Shown in pieces: positions 1 through 12,288 of a DNA stretch of 64,000 bases; the stretch's first letter is position 1, and the number at the start of each line of letters is the position of its first letter. Location: contig CAWCHK010000003.1 in NCBI GenBank assembly GCA_963795385.1, positions 682,001 to 746,000 on the forward strand. Reading direction: 5' to 3'. The notes beneath the pieces were generated by a model. The model was not told the origin of the DNA. It did no database searches and worked only from the letters and a program-made list of their open reading frames with translations. The position numbers and the translations under genes were made by a program. This stretch comes from CAVURS01 sp963795385. Its GTDB lineage: Bacteria > Actinomycetota > Actinomycetes > Actinomycetales > CAVURS01.

Positions 1-781
1 CTGCCCGTCGTTCCGGTTCCATCCTGCGATCGTGGCCCAGGCCGCGGCGACGCTCGAGGCGATGTACCCCGGCCGCTCGTGGCTGGGCCTCGGCGCGGGC
101 GAGGCGCTGAACGAGCACGTCATCGCCGGCTACTGGCCGGAGGCCGGCGAGCGGTCGCTGCGGATGTTCGAGGCGGTCGAGCTGATCAAGAAGCTCTACG
201 ACGCCTCGCTGGCCGGCAAGGACGTCAAGCACGCCGGCCGGTTCTTCACCATGGAGACCACCCGGCTCTGGACGATGCCCGAGCAGGCACCGCCGATCCT
301 GGTCGCGACGGCCGGGCCGATCAACGCCAAGAAGACCGGCAAGCTCGCCGACGGCATCATCACCGTGGGCGCTCCGGTGGAGAAGATCGGGGGCCTGTTC
401 GAGAAGTTCGCCGAAGGGGCCCGGGAGGCGGGCAAGGACCCGGACTCGATGCCGAAGGTCCTGCAGCTGCATCTGTCCTGGGCGCCGACCGACGAGGAGG
501 CGCTGACCAACGCCCTCACCGAGTGGCCGAACGGCGGCATGAAGTTCCCCAAGGCCGACATCCGCTCGCCGCACGACTTCGCCGCCATGGCCGAGCTGGT
601 CCGGGCCGAGGACTTCGAGGGCCGGATGGTCATCTCCTCCGACCCGGACGAGCACCGCGCGTACATCCAGCGGTTCGTCGACCTGGGCTTCGACCGGGTG
701 TACCTGCACAACGTCGGACGCAACCAGCGGGACTGGATCGACGTGTTCGGCCGGGACGTGCTGCCGAAGCTCTCCCGCTGA
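1..781 (+). CDS. F420-dependent LLM-class oxidoreductase (5' partial)
   Basis: The reading frame is open from base 2, so the start lies left of the window; about 259 C-terminal residues are present. The sequence matches the luciferase-like monooxygenase fold as found in F420-dependent glucose-6-phosphate dehydrogenase-like proteins. The run R-F-H-P-A-I-V-A-Q-A-A-A-T-L, then G-L-G-A-G-E-A-L-N-E-H, is the characteristic F420/phosphate-binding stretch, and the C-terminal V-D-L-G-F-D-R-V-Y is typical of the family. It would move hydride between cytosolic coenzyme F420 and an unknown substrate. No frameshift is seen, unlike several genes just downstream. A perfect stem-loop follows the stop. The family is secure; the substrate is not. 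Confidence 0.88.
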   Translation, partial: CPSFRFHPAIVAQAAATLEAMYPGRSWLGLGAGEALNEHVIAGYWPEAGERSLRMFEAVELIKKLYDASLAGKDVKHAGRFFTMETTRLWTMPEQAPPILVATAGPINAKKTGKLADGIITVGAPVEKIGGLFEKFAEGAREAGKDPDSMPKVLQLHLSWAPTDEEALTNALTEWPNGGMKFPKADIRSPHDFAAMAELVRAEDFEGRMVISSDPDEHRAYIQRFVDLGFDRVYLHNVGRNQRDWIDVFGRDVLPKLSR

Positions 782-808
782 CCCGACCCGTTCGGCCGAA
801 CGGCCGCT

Positions 809-838
809 GAAGCATCGGGCCGGATTTGCCGATGCTTC
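809..838 (+). terminator. perfect 10-bp stem-loop after the F420 gene
   Basis: GAAGCATCGG at 809-818 pairs perfectly with CCGATGCTTC at 829-838 around a 10-base loop. It sits 27 bases after the F420 oxidoreductase stop and 4 bases before the ATG at 843, so it could end the first transcript or fold in the leader of the next gene. There is no long T-tract. A perfect self-complementary GTTCGGCCGAAC lies just before it, at 790-801. Confidence 0.5.
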
Positions 839-842
839 CTCC

Positions 843-1418
843 ATGGACGGGGAGCTCGTGTGGCGGATGCGCACCGCGCTGCGCCAGAGCGGCTGGTGGT
901 CGAGCGCGCAGACCCTCGGTGAGGTGGTGCGTCGGACCCCGGTCACCGGTGGCCTGCTCATCGTCGGCACCGCGGACGTCGAGCCCTGGCACCTCACCGC
1001 CCACCTCGACGACGAGGCCCGGCTGACCGGGCAGCACCAGCTCCGTCCGACCCTCGTGCGCGTGGCGCCGCCCGCGGGCGCGCCCGCTCACCTGGCCGTC
1101 GGCCTGCGCCGGCTCGAGCTGGCCACAGCGGGTGAGACGGTGCTGATCGTGGCCCCCGAGGCCGCCAGCGAGCGTGTCCTCGAGCGGGCCGAGCGGGCCC
1201 GGCGGGTCGGCGCGACGGTCCTGTCGGTGGACGGCGGCGACCCCGCGCTGGACGACGTCGTGCAGGAGCGGATGTCGATCCGGCCGACCGACCTGCTCGC
1301 GCCGCAGGGCCTGGAGTTCTCCTTCGATCTGGCTCAGCACCTGGTCAGCACCGCTGCCGGCGGCCGCAACCCGAACGGTCGCTACAGCGGCCTGCGCGCC
1401 GCGCTCAGCCGGGTCTGA
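843..1418 (+). CDS. conserved actinobacterial protein of unknown function
   Basis: A 191-residue frame with normal high-GC third-position bias and alternating hydrophobic/charged segments, giving the appearance of a cytosolic alpha/beta protein. No motif that I can tie to an enzyme family is visible, and there is no signal peptide or membrane segment. No Shine-Dalgarno sequence stands before the ATG at 843. An in-frame ATG at 867 is an alternative start. It runs toward the 63-residue gene on the other strand and ends 15 bases from it. Coding status rests on codon bias and a full-length open frame. The function is unknown. Confidence 0.6.
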   Translation: MDGELVWRMRTALRQSGWWSSAQTLGEVVRRTPVTGGLLIVGTADVEPWHLTAHLDDEARLTGQHQLRPTLVRVAPPAGAPAHLAVGLRRLELATAGETVLIVAPEAASERVLERAERARRVGATVLSVDGGDPALDDVVQERMSIRPTDLLAPQGLEFSFDLAQHLVSTAAGGRNPNGRYSGLRAALSRV

Positions 1419-1433
1419 CGGCTCCGACCCTCG

Positions 1434-1625
1434 TCAGGCCTTCTCGCCGCGCTTCTCCCACTCGGAGTCCTCGCGGTCCCACTTCTCGGTCCGCTCCCGG
1501 GCGATCTCCAGCGCCCGGGACGCTTCCTCCTGGGTCTTGTACGGCCCGAGGATGTCGCGGTTCGGGCCGTGGTCGTCGTCCGGCTCGACCTGCCCTGTCT
1601 TGGTGTTGTACCACCACTGGTCCAT
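1434..1625 (-). CDS. small SPOR-like conserved protein (63 aa)
   Basis: The frame is open far upstream, but the ATG at 1625 is chosen because GGGAGAG stands about nine bases before it and the protein then begins M-D-Q-W-W-Y-N. The N-terminal half (W-W-Y-N-T-K-T-G-Q-V-E and L-G-P-Y-K-T-Q-E-E-A) resembles the short SPOR-like proteins common in actinobacteria. The C-terminal third is a charged helix ending in G-E-K-A. It has no signal peptide, so it is probably cytosolic. It is divergent from the methionine aminopeptidase gene. The function is unknown. Confidence 0.7.
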   Translation of the reverse strand: MDQWWYNTKTGQVEPDDDHGPNRDILGPYKTQEEASRALEIARERTEKWDREDSEWEKRGEKA

Positions 1626-1721
1626 GCCCCAGTCTCTCCCGCCGCGGGCCCTGTGCACCACCCAAGCCCGCGCCGGCGGCGCCGGGATGAGCCGGGCCGG
1701 ACACGCGGACGCCCGGCTGCC

Positions 1722-1733
1722 TAGACTCCGGGG
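1722..1733 (+). promoter_or_regulatory. -10 element of map, leaderless spacing
   Basis: TAGACT at 1722-1727 fits TAnnnT and leaves only six bases to the ATG at 1734, so transcription would begin at or next to the start codon. No Shine-Dalgarno sequence is present. No convincing -35 was assigned. Confidence 0.5.
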
Positions 1734-2599
1734 ATGCCCTTGACCTTCGGCAGCGTCGCCCCCGGTGTGGTCTCGCCGCGACGCCCGGTCCCGGCGAGCA
1801 TCGACCGTCCTGAGTACGTCGACCGCCCGGGACCCGCGCCGTACACCGGCCCCGAGGTCAAGGATGCCGACACGATCGAGCGGATGCGGTACGCCGGCCG
1901 GATCGCCGCCCAGGCCATGGCGGCGGCGGCCGCGGTCATCGCGCCCGGAGTGACCACCGACGAGCTCGACCGGGTCGGTCACGAGTTCCTGCTCGACCAC
2001 GGCGCGTACCCCTCGACCCTCGGCTACAAGGGCTTCCCGAAGTCGTTGTGCACCAGCGTCAACGAGGTCGTCTGCCACGGCATCCCCGACGACCGCGAGC
2101 TGCGCGACGGTGACATCGTCAACATCGACATCACGGCCTACGTCGGCGGCGTCCACGGCGACACCGACGCGACGTACCTCGTCGGCGACGTCGACGAGGA
2201 GTCGAGGCTGCTCGTCGAGCGCACCCACGAGGCGATGATGCGCGCCATCAGGGCCGTGCGGCCCGGCCGCGAGATCAACGTGATCGGCCGGGTGATCGAG
2301 TCGTACGCGAAGCGCTTCGGCTACGGCGTGGTGCGTGACTTCACCGGGCCACGGGATCGGCACGGCCTTCCACTCCGGGCTGATCGTGCCCCACTACGAC
2401 GCGGCACCCGCGCTACAACACCGTCATCGAGGCCGGCATGACCTTCACCATCGAGCCGATGCTCAACCTCGGCACCGAGGCCTGGGACATGTGGGACGAC
2501 CAGTGGACCGTCGTCACCCAGGACCGGCGCCGTTCGGCGCAGTTCGAGCACACCCTCGTCGTGACCGACGACGGCGCCGAGATCCTCACGCTGCCCTAG
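1734..2599 (+). CDS. map: methionine aminopeptidase type I, two frameshifts
   Basis: Removes the initiator methionine from nascent proteins in the cytosol using two metal ions. The ligands are visible across three frames: Asp in N-I-D-I-T-A-Y, Asp in H-G-D-T-D-A-T, His in G-H-G-I-G-T-A-F, Glu in T-I-E-P-M-L and Glu in F-E-H-T-L. The N-terminal P-R-R-P-V-P-A-S-I extension is usual in actinobacteria. The frame breaks twice. One extra G in the GGG at 2346-2348 and one extra C in the CCC at 2407-2409 move the frame each time; removing both restores about 287 residues ending at the TAG at 2597. Because this enzyme is normally essential, the breaks are probably sequence errors. An unseen second copy is possible. 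Confidence 0.88.
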
Positions 2600-2646
2600 T
2601 CGCCCCCGCGCACCCCGACCCAGCATCCCGAGAAGCGAAGGACACC

Positions 2647-3410
2647 ATGGACCACGAGACCGGGCTCGGCATCGACATCGGCGGCAGTGGCATCAAGGGT
2701 GCGCCGGTCAACCTGCAGACCGGCGAGCTGGTCGCGGACCGCCTGAAGATCGCCACCCCCACGCCCTCCACCCCGGCGGCGGTGACCGAGTGCGTGCTCC
2801 AGATCGTCGAGCACTTCAAGGACCACACCAGCTCGGCGGCCGATCGGAGTCACCATGCCGGCCGTCGTGAAGTCCGGCGTGGTCCGCACCGCGGCCAACA
2901 TCGACCACGAGCTGGATCGGGGCGAACGGCGCAGACCCTGATCGCCGAGAGCGTCGGCCGGCCGGTCCACCTGGTGAACGACGCGGACGCCGCGGGGGTC
3001 GCCGAGGCGCGCTACGGCGCGGCCCGCGCCACGAAGGGGCTGGTCTTCATGGCCACCCTGGGGACGGGCATCGGCACCGCGCTGCTGTACGACGGCGTGC
3101 TGATCCCCAACGCCGAGCTCGGTCACCTGGAGATCGACGGGCACGATGCCGAGAAGCGGGCCGCCTCCAGCGTCAAGGACAAGGAGCACCTGTCCTACGA
3201 GGAGTGGGCCGAGCAGCGGCTGCAGCTCTACTTCAGCCGGGTCGAGGACCTGCTCTGGCCGGACCTGATCGTCGTCGGCGGCGGGGTCAGCAGAAGGCGG
3301 AGAAGTTCCTGCCGCTGCTGCACCTGCGCGCGCCGATCGTCGCGGCCCAGCTGCAGAACAGCGCCGGGATCGTCGGAGCGGCCCGGCTGGCCCACGAGCG
3401 CCAGGTCTGA
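2647..3410 (+). CDS. ppgK: polyphosphate glucokinase, four frameshifts
   Basis: ROK-family kinase that phosphorylates glucose from polyphosphate or ATP. The phosphate-binding start G-I-D-I-G-G-S-G-I-K-G, the L-V-N-D-A-D-A-A-G segment, T-L-G-T-G-I-G-T-A, the G-H-L-E-I loop and the C-terminal L-Q-N-S-A-G-I-V-G-A-A match PpgK. The product would be about 253 residues, the usual length. Four single-base breaks are inferred by following the conserved protein: extra bases near 2838, 2909 and 2928, and a missing A near 3295. The first three together restore the frame. The stop is the TGA at 3408. AAGGAC precedes the ATG. The gene lies beside a glucosidase, which would supply glucose. Confidence 0.83.
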
Positions 3411-3417
3411 GCCGCGG

Positions 3418-6076
<2,659 letters not shown>

Positions 6077-6093
6077 GGGGACAGCCTGCCCCG

Positions 6094-6282
6094 TCAGCGG
6101 GCGCGGGCGGCGGCCAGGACCTTCTTCGGCAGCTTCTTGGCCAGCTTCTTGGGGATGGTGTACTCGCGCCGGGACTCGCGCTCGGCGTAGCCCTCGTCCG
6201 ACAGCCGCTTCAGCACGACGGGGCACCGCCGGCAGCGGGGCGTGTCCTTGCAGCACTTCTTCTTGACGACGACCGTGGGCAC
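6094..6282 (-). CDS. small cysteine-rich conserved protein behind an iron box
   Basis: A 62-residue basic protein starting at a GTG (6282). It carries C10, C11, C17 and C20 in the run K-K-C-C-K-D-T-P-R-C-R-R-C-P and ends in a lysine-rich helix (K-K-L-A-K-K-L-P-K-K-V). I believe similar short proteins occur widely in actinobacteria without a known role. Four closely spaced cysteines could bind a metal or an iron-sulfur centre, or form disulfides. The start codon lies only nine bases from an IdeR/DtxR-type palindrome, which suggests iron-dependent transcription. The function is unknown and the metal link is inference. Confidence 0.72.
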   Translation of the reverse strand: MPTVVVKKKCCKDTPRCRRCPVVLKRLSDEGYAERESRREYTIPKKLAKKLPKKVLAAARAR

Positions 6283-6291
6283 CGGGCAACA

Positions 6292-6310
6292 GTAGGTAAG
6301 GCTTACCTCA
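6292..6310 (-). promoter_or_regulatory. IdeR/DtxR-type iron box
   Basis: The 19 bases contain AGGTAAG-G-CTTACCT, a perfect 7-1-7 inverted repeat at 6294-6308. They agree with the iron-box consensus TWAGGTWAGSCTWACCTWA at 17 of 19 positions. The site lies nine bases upstream of the GTG of the small cysteine protein, a position where a bound repressor would block RNA polymerase. Iron-loaded IdeR/DmdR repressors are known to bind such boxes. The regulator itself is not in this window. Confidence 0.72.
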
Positions 6311-6358
6311 CTGGCAAATCACGCACGGACCCCGGGCCCCGGCGTGCTCGGCCCGGGT

Positions 6359-6782
6359 CTACTCCTGGGCCCGGACGTGGAACGGCGCCCGCCAGGTCTC
6401 CTGGAACTCGCCGTCGATCTCCAGCCGCCAGACGTAGCCGCCCGGTGCGAGCGGCATCCCGGGGGCGATCGCGAAGCTCAGCGCGACGTCGAGCGGCATG
6501 CCGCGCGGCACCCCGGCCGGCCGGCCGGTCTCGAAGTCGGCGTGGATCCGACCTGGCCGCCCTCCGGTCCCTCGGGGGAGCACCGCCCGGCCGTCCTCGT
6601 CGACCAGGGTCAGCACCGCGTGGTGGTTCTCGTTGGCCTGGTCCCACGGCACCTTGATGAAGACGACCACGGCTTGCGCCGGCAGCGGGGTCGACGGTGA
6701 CCGTCCACCCCAGCCCCAGGGCGTGGACCTTGCCGTCCGGACTGCGCTGAGCGGCGTCCGCCAGCAGGATGTGTGCCTCCAC
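6359..6782 (-). CDS. DUF6941-like protein, frameshifted
   Basis: Begins at GTG 6782 (M-E-A-H-I-L-L-A-D-A-A-Q) and continues after a frame change as V-V-V-F-I-K-V-P-W-D-Q-A-N-E-N-H-H to the stop at 6359. The two parts together look like the short actinobacterial proteins beginning with a hydrophobic strand, then G-K-V-H-A-L-G-L-G-W, then a strand-rich half ending W-R-L-E-I-D-G. One extra C in a CCC run near 6701 explains the break. A compensating insertion/deletion pair near 6550-6590 would also restore a more typical E-G-P-E-G-G-Q-V-R-I-H. About 139 residues. The role is unknown, and the family name is from memory. Confidence 0.6.
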
Positions 6783-6996
6783 CCTAGGAGTCTCTCACCG
6801 GCCTGCCGCCCGCCGAGCGTGGCCCATTCCGAACCCGCTCCGTGACCGCTCGCTGACCGAGCGTCGACGGCGCGCCGCTCGTCGACACCGTTGTGGCCGT
6901 AGGTGATTCACGTCTTTGCAAAACCCCCACATCCGAGCCGCGGGCGAACTTAGAGTGAGCGCGCCCGACCACCATCCGCCCCCTGAGGATGCCCAC

Positions 6997-8307
6997 ATGA
7001 GACTCAAGAAGGCCTCGCTGATCGCGACGGCTGCCGCCGCCCTCGCCCTCGCCGTCCCCTCGATGCCGGCCGTCGCCGCGAGCCCCGGCCCGGTCAGCCA
7101 GACGCCCGCGACGTACACCCCGTTCCTGCAGAAGACCCCCGTCGAGCAGGACGTCTGGGAGCTCGTCCCCTGCGGCAGCCTGATGTACGCCGTCGGGGTG
7201 ATCAGCAACATCGGGCAGGGTGGTCACACCTACAGCCGCGGCAACGCCTTCAGCTTCTCCCAGACGACCGGTGCGGTGACGTCGTGGGACCCCCAGGTCA
7301 ACGGCTTGGTGCACTCGATCGCGCTGTCCCCTGACTGCTCGACCGCCTACCTGGGCGGCAACTTCAGCAGCGTCCACGGGACCGCCGCGACCAACATCGT
7401 GTCGGTCAGCACCACGACCGGCCTGGTGAACACGGCGTTCAAGCACGCCGCCAGCAACGAGGTCGACACCGTCGACTACACCTCGCACGGCCTGCTCATC
7501 GGCGGCCTGTTCGGCACGGTCAACGGCGTGGCCCGGACCCGGTTCGCGAGCCTGGACCCCACCACCGGGACCGTCACGTCGTACGCCAACCTCAACATCA
7601 CCGGCGCCTACCCCAAGACCGGCACCAAGATCTTCAACTCCCAGCTGAGCCACTCCGGGGACAAGCTGCTCGTCGAGGGCGTCTTCACCTCGATCGGCGG
7701 CGTGGCCCGGCGGCAGGTCGCGATCCTGGACCTCGGGGCCAGCTCGGTATCGGTGGACCCGTGGTACTCCACGGAGTTCGACCAGGCCTGCGCCGACGTC
7801 GAGTCGTTCTACGTCCGCGGCGCCAACTGGTCCCCGGACGACCAGACGATGTACGTCGCGACGACCGGCTACAAGCCTGCCTCGGGTCCCGGCTCGAGCA
7901 ACGGCAGCCCCCGCGCCGGCCTGTGCGATGCGGCGGCGGCCTTCCCCACCACGAGCACCTTCGTCAGTCACAAGTGGGTCAACTACACCGGCTGTGACTC
8001 CTACTACGCCGTCGCCGCCGACGCCAACGACGTGTACGTCGGTGGCCACGAGCGCTGGGCCAACAACTCCCTCGCGTGCGACGCCAAGGGTCCCGGCGCG
8101 GTCGATCGTCCCGGCATCGCGTCGCTGAGCCCCACCAACGGCCAGGCCACCTCGTGGAACCCCACGCGCGCGCTCGGCCACGGCGTCAAGGACCTGGTGA
8201 TCACCGACGCCGGGCTCTGGGTGGCGAGCGACACCTGGAAGGACGGCAACGCCCAGAAGTGCGGCGGCCAGCCCAACCACGGCGGGATCTGCTTCTTCCC
8301 CTACTAG
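6997..8307 (+). CDS. secreted beta-propeller-like protein
   Basis: A 436-residue exported protein. The N-terminus has K-K, an alanine/leucine-rich core and an A-V-A-A-S cleavage region typical of a Sec signal peptide. The mature part repeats short blades such as Y-L-G-G-N-F-S-S-V, L-I-G-G-L-F-G-T-V-N-G-V-A, L-L-V-E-G-V-F-T-S-I-G-G-V-A and V-Y-V-G-G-H-E-R-W, the delta-60/kelch-like pattern of a beta-propeller. Several cysteines in the mature part could form disulfides. No catalytic residues are recognised. The ATG at 6997 is chosen because GAGGA stands about nine bases upstream and the signal peptide begins there. A strong hairpin follows the stop. Confidence 0.78.
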   Translation: MRLKKASLIATAAAALALAVPSMPAVAASPGPVSQTPATYTPFLQKTPVEQDVWELVPCGSLMYAVGVISNIGQGGHTYSRGNAFSFSQTTGAVTSWDPQVNGLVHSIALSPDCSTAYLGGNFSSVHGTAATNIVSVSTTTGLVNTAFKHAASNEVDTVDYTSHGLLIGGLFGTVNGVARTRFASLDPTTGTVTSYANLNITGAYPKTGTKIFNSQLSHSGDKLLVEGVFTSIGGVARRQVAILDLGASSVSVDPWYSTEFDQACADVESFYVRGANWSPDDQTMYVATTGYKPASGPGSSNGSPRAGLCDAAAAFPTTSTFVSHKWVNYTGCDSYYAVAADANDVYVGGHERWANNSLACDAKGPGAVDRPGIASLSPTNGQATSWNPTRALGHGVKDLVITDAGLWVASDTWKDGNAQKCGGQPNHGGICFFPY

Positions 8308-8347
8308 GCCGACCCGCTCGACCCGCATCTCGCACGACCAGCTGGAC

Positions 8348-8383
8348 CGGCCCGGCTCCACCGCACCCGGCGGAGCCGGGCCG
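8348..8383. terminator. bidirectional terminator hairpin
   Basis: CGGCCCGGCTCC at 8348-8359 pairs perfectly with GGAGCCGGGCCG at 8372-8383 around a 12-base loop. It lies between the convergent stops of the propeller gene and the 77-residue membrane protein, so it could serve both strands. No T-tract, as is common at this GC content. Confidence 0.72.
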
Positions 8384-8617
8384 TCATCGTCCGACGCCCC
8401 GGCGCAGCAGCTCGGTGCGCAGCTGGCGGCGCTCGCGCACGGTCGCCTTGTCCTGCACCGCGCCGGGCCCGGCGTCCAGCTCCTGCAGCCGGGCCTGGAT
8501 CGCCGCCGTGGACCAGCCCCGGCCGGCGGTCGGGCGCCCCGGCCGCCAGGCCAGCACCAGCGTCAGGACCGCGAGCAGCGGGACCAGGACGATCACCGCG
8601 TAGGCCTGCATCGTCAT
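8384..8617 (-). CDS. small single-pass membrane protein
   Basis: A 77-residue frame from ATG 8617. Residues 5-23 form one strongly hydrophobic helix (A-Y-A-V-I-V-L-V-P-L-L-A-V-L-T-L-V-L-A), followed by a basic, helical cytoplasmic tail rich in Arg, Gln and Leu. The topology suggests a membrane anchor with the tail inside. It starts 94 bases from the ABC ATPase on the other strand. No family recognised. Confidence 0.55.
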   Translation of the reverse strand: MTMQAYAVIVLVPLLAVLTLVLAWRPGRPTAGRGWSTAAIQARLQELDAGPGAVQDKATVRERRQLRTELLRRGVGR

Positions 8618-8711
8618 GGCGCGACGGTCGCACGTCGCCGGACGGGGCCGCGACCCGGCCCGGCCGGGGTCCCACGGACGATTGCCAAGAACCAGTAAGT
8701 TCGGGATCGCC

Positions 8712-9634
<923 letters not shown>

Positions 9635-9651
<17 letters not shown>

Positions 9652-10518
9652 GACCGGAGTCATCCACGACATCGGCTACCGGCACTACGACGGGCCGCGG
9701 CTGGGTCGCGGCTACCTCCTGCGCTCGCTCTACGTGGAGAGCCTCAAGGGCGCCTACGGCCTCGGCCGCTCCGGCAAGTCGAAGGTCATGCCGGTCATCC
9801 TGCTCGTGGTGTCCACGCTGCCCGCGCTGATCATCGCCCTGGTGGCGGGGCTGACCGTGCCGACAAGCTGCCGCTGGCCTACACCAGCTACAGCATCGAC
9901 ATCAGCACGGCCATCTCGGTCTTCGTGGCCTCCCAGTCCCCCGCCAGCGTCTCGCGCGACCTGCGCTTCCGGGTCATGCCGCTCTACTTCTCGCGACCGC
10001 TGGGCCGCAGCGACTACGTCCTGGCCAAGCTGGCCGCGATGGCGACGGCGCTCTTCGTCCTGATGGCCATCCCGCTCACGGTGCTCTACGCCGGCGCGCT
10101 GCTGGGCAAGCTGTCGTTCTGGCCGCAGACCCGGGGCTACCTGACCGGCATGGTCGGGAGCCGTGCTGTTCGCCGCCGTACTCGCCGGTCTCGGCCTGCT
10201 GATCGCGTCGATCACCCCGCGCCGCGGGTTCGGAGTCGCGGCGATCATCGTCGTCCTGGTCGTCAGCGGGCTCGTGGCGGCGACACTGCAGGGCGTGACG
10301 TACGACACCGGACACCACACTCTCGCAGGCTATTTCGGCGCTCTCGGGCCATTCACGCTGGTCGACGGGGTGCAGGTGTGGGCGTTCGGCGCCGACCCGA
10401 GCTCCCGCGCCGGACCGCCGGGCACGGTCGGGGGTCTGGTGTTCCTGGCCCTGATGGTCGGGGTGGTCGCCGGCTGCTTCGGGCTGCTGCTCGCGCGCTA
10501 CCGCAAGGTGTCGGCCTC

Positions 10519-10522
<4 letters not shown>
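9635..10522 (+). CDS. ABC-2 type permease, two frameshifts
   Basis: Membrane subunit partnered with the flanking ATPases. Hydrophobic segments include V-M-P-V-I-L-L-V-V-S-T-L-P-A-L-I-I-A-L-V, A-A-M-A-T-A-L-F-V-L-M-A-I-P-L-T-V-L, L-F-A-A-V-L-A-G-L-G-L-L-I-A and a last helix before the L-L-L-A-R-Y-R-K C-terminus. The frame changes near 9868 (one base missing, restoring V-A-D-K-L-P-L-A-Y-T-S-Y) and near 10157 (one extra G in GGG, restoring M-V-G-A-V-L-F). About 295 residues. Start and stop overlap the neighbouring genes, indicating translational coupling. Confidence 0.78.
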
Positions 10523-11447
<925 letters not shown>

Positions 11448-11451
<4 letters not shown>

Positions 11452-12206
11452 GCAGCCCGGGCAGCGCCTCGAGCGCCGTGAACCCGACGGTCGTCCGGCT
11501 GACCTGGCACAGCCTCCTGGGACGGCGGCGAGCCATCCTGCTGATGCTGCTGCCCGCGATCCTGGTCGCGCTGTCCGTCGTCGTGCGCCTGGTGCACGGC
11601 AGCGATCCGCAGGCGGCGGTCAACCTGCTCGGCAGCTTCGCCCTGGGCTTCCTCGTCCCCCTGCTCTGCCTGATCGCGGGCACCGGGTCGATCGGCCCCG
11701 AGATCGACGACGGCTCGATCGTCTACCTGCTGGCCAAGCCGATCAGCCGGCACACGATCGTCCGGAGCAAGCTCGTGGTGGCCCTCGCGGTGGCGACCGG
11801 CTTCGGCGCCGTACCCACCCTCGTCGCGGGCCTGGTGATGGCCGGCGGGGCGGCCCACGTGGCGGTCGGCTACGCGCTGGGCGCGCTGGTCGCCGGGGTC
11901 GCCTACTGCTCGCTGTTCGTGCTCCTGGCCGTGGTGACCCGCAGCGCGGTCGTGGTGGGCCTGCTCTACGCCCTCGTGTGGGAGACGGTCGTCGGGGGGT
12001 ACGTGCCGGGTGCGCAGGCGCTGAGCGTGCAGCAGTGGTCCCTCGCCTTCACGAAGAGCATTGTGGGCTCGCCGGCCGGCGACCTCGGGGTGACGTCGGC
12101 GGTCGGCCCCCTCGCCGCCGTCATCCTGCTGCTCGCGGTCATCGTCGGCGGCACGGTGTACGCCGGCTACCGCCTGCGCAGCATCCGGTTCACCAGCGAG
12201 GAGTGA
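11448..12206 (+). CDS. ABC-2 type permease
   Basis: A 252-residue integral membrane protein starting with an ATGA overlap of the ATPase stop. About six hydrophobic helices can be seen, starting with A-I-L-L-M-L-L-P-A-I-L-V-A-L-S-V-V-V. The conserved region D-D-G-S-I-V-Y-L-L-A-K-P-I-S-R is the typical ABC-2 segment between helices 2 and 3. The tail S-I-R-F-T-S-E-E is cytosolic. It is the last gene of the exporter operon, and 82 bases separate it from the GGDEF gene. Confidence 0.86.
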
Positions 12207-12288
12207 GGCCGACCCGAAGCCGCGCACCGCGCGAACTGAAGGCCGGAGCCCGAAATGCCGAAGGCTGAGAGAGACAGCCGACGAAGGC

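Noticed and set aside
1434..2363. A 309-residue minus-strand protein across map
   Set aside because: Only its last 63 codons look coding; the rest is antisense to methionine aminopeptidase.
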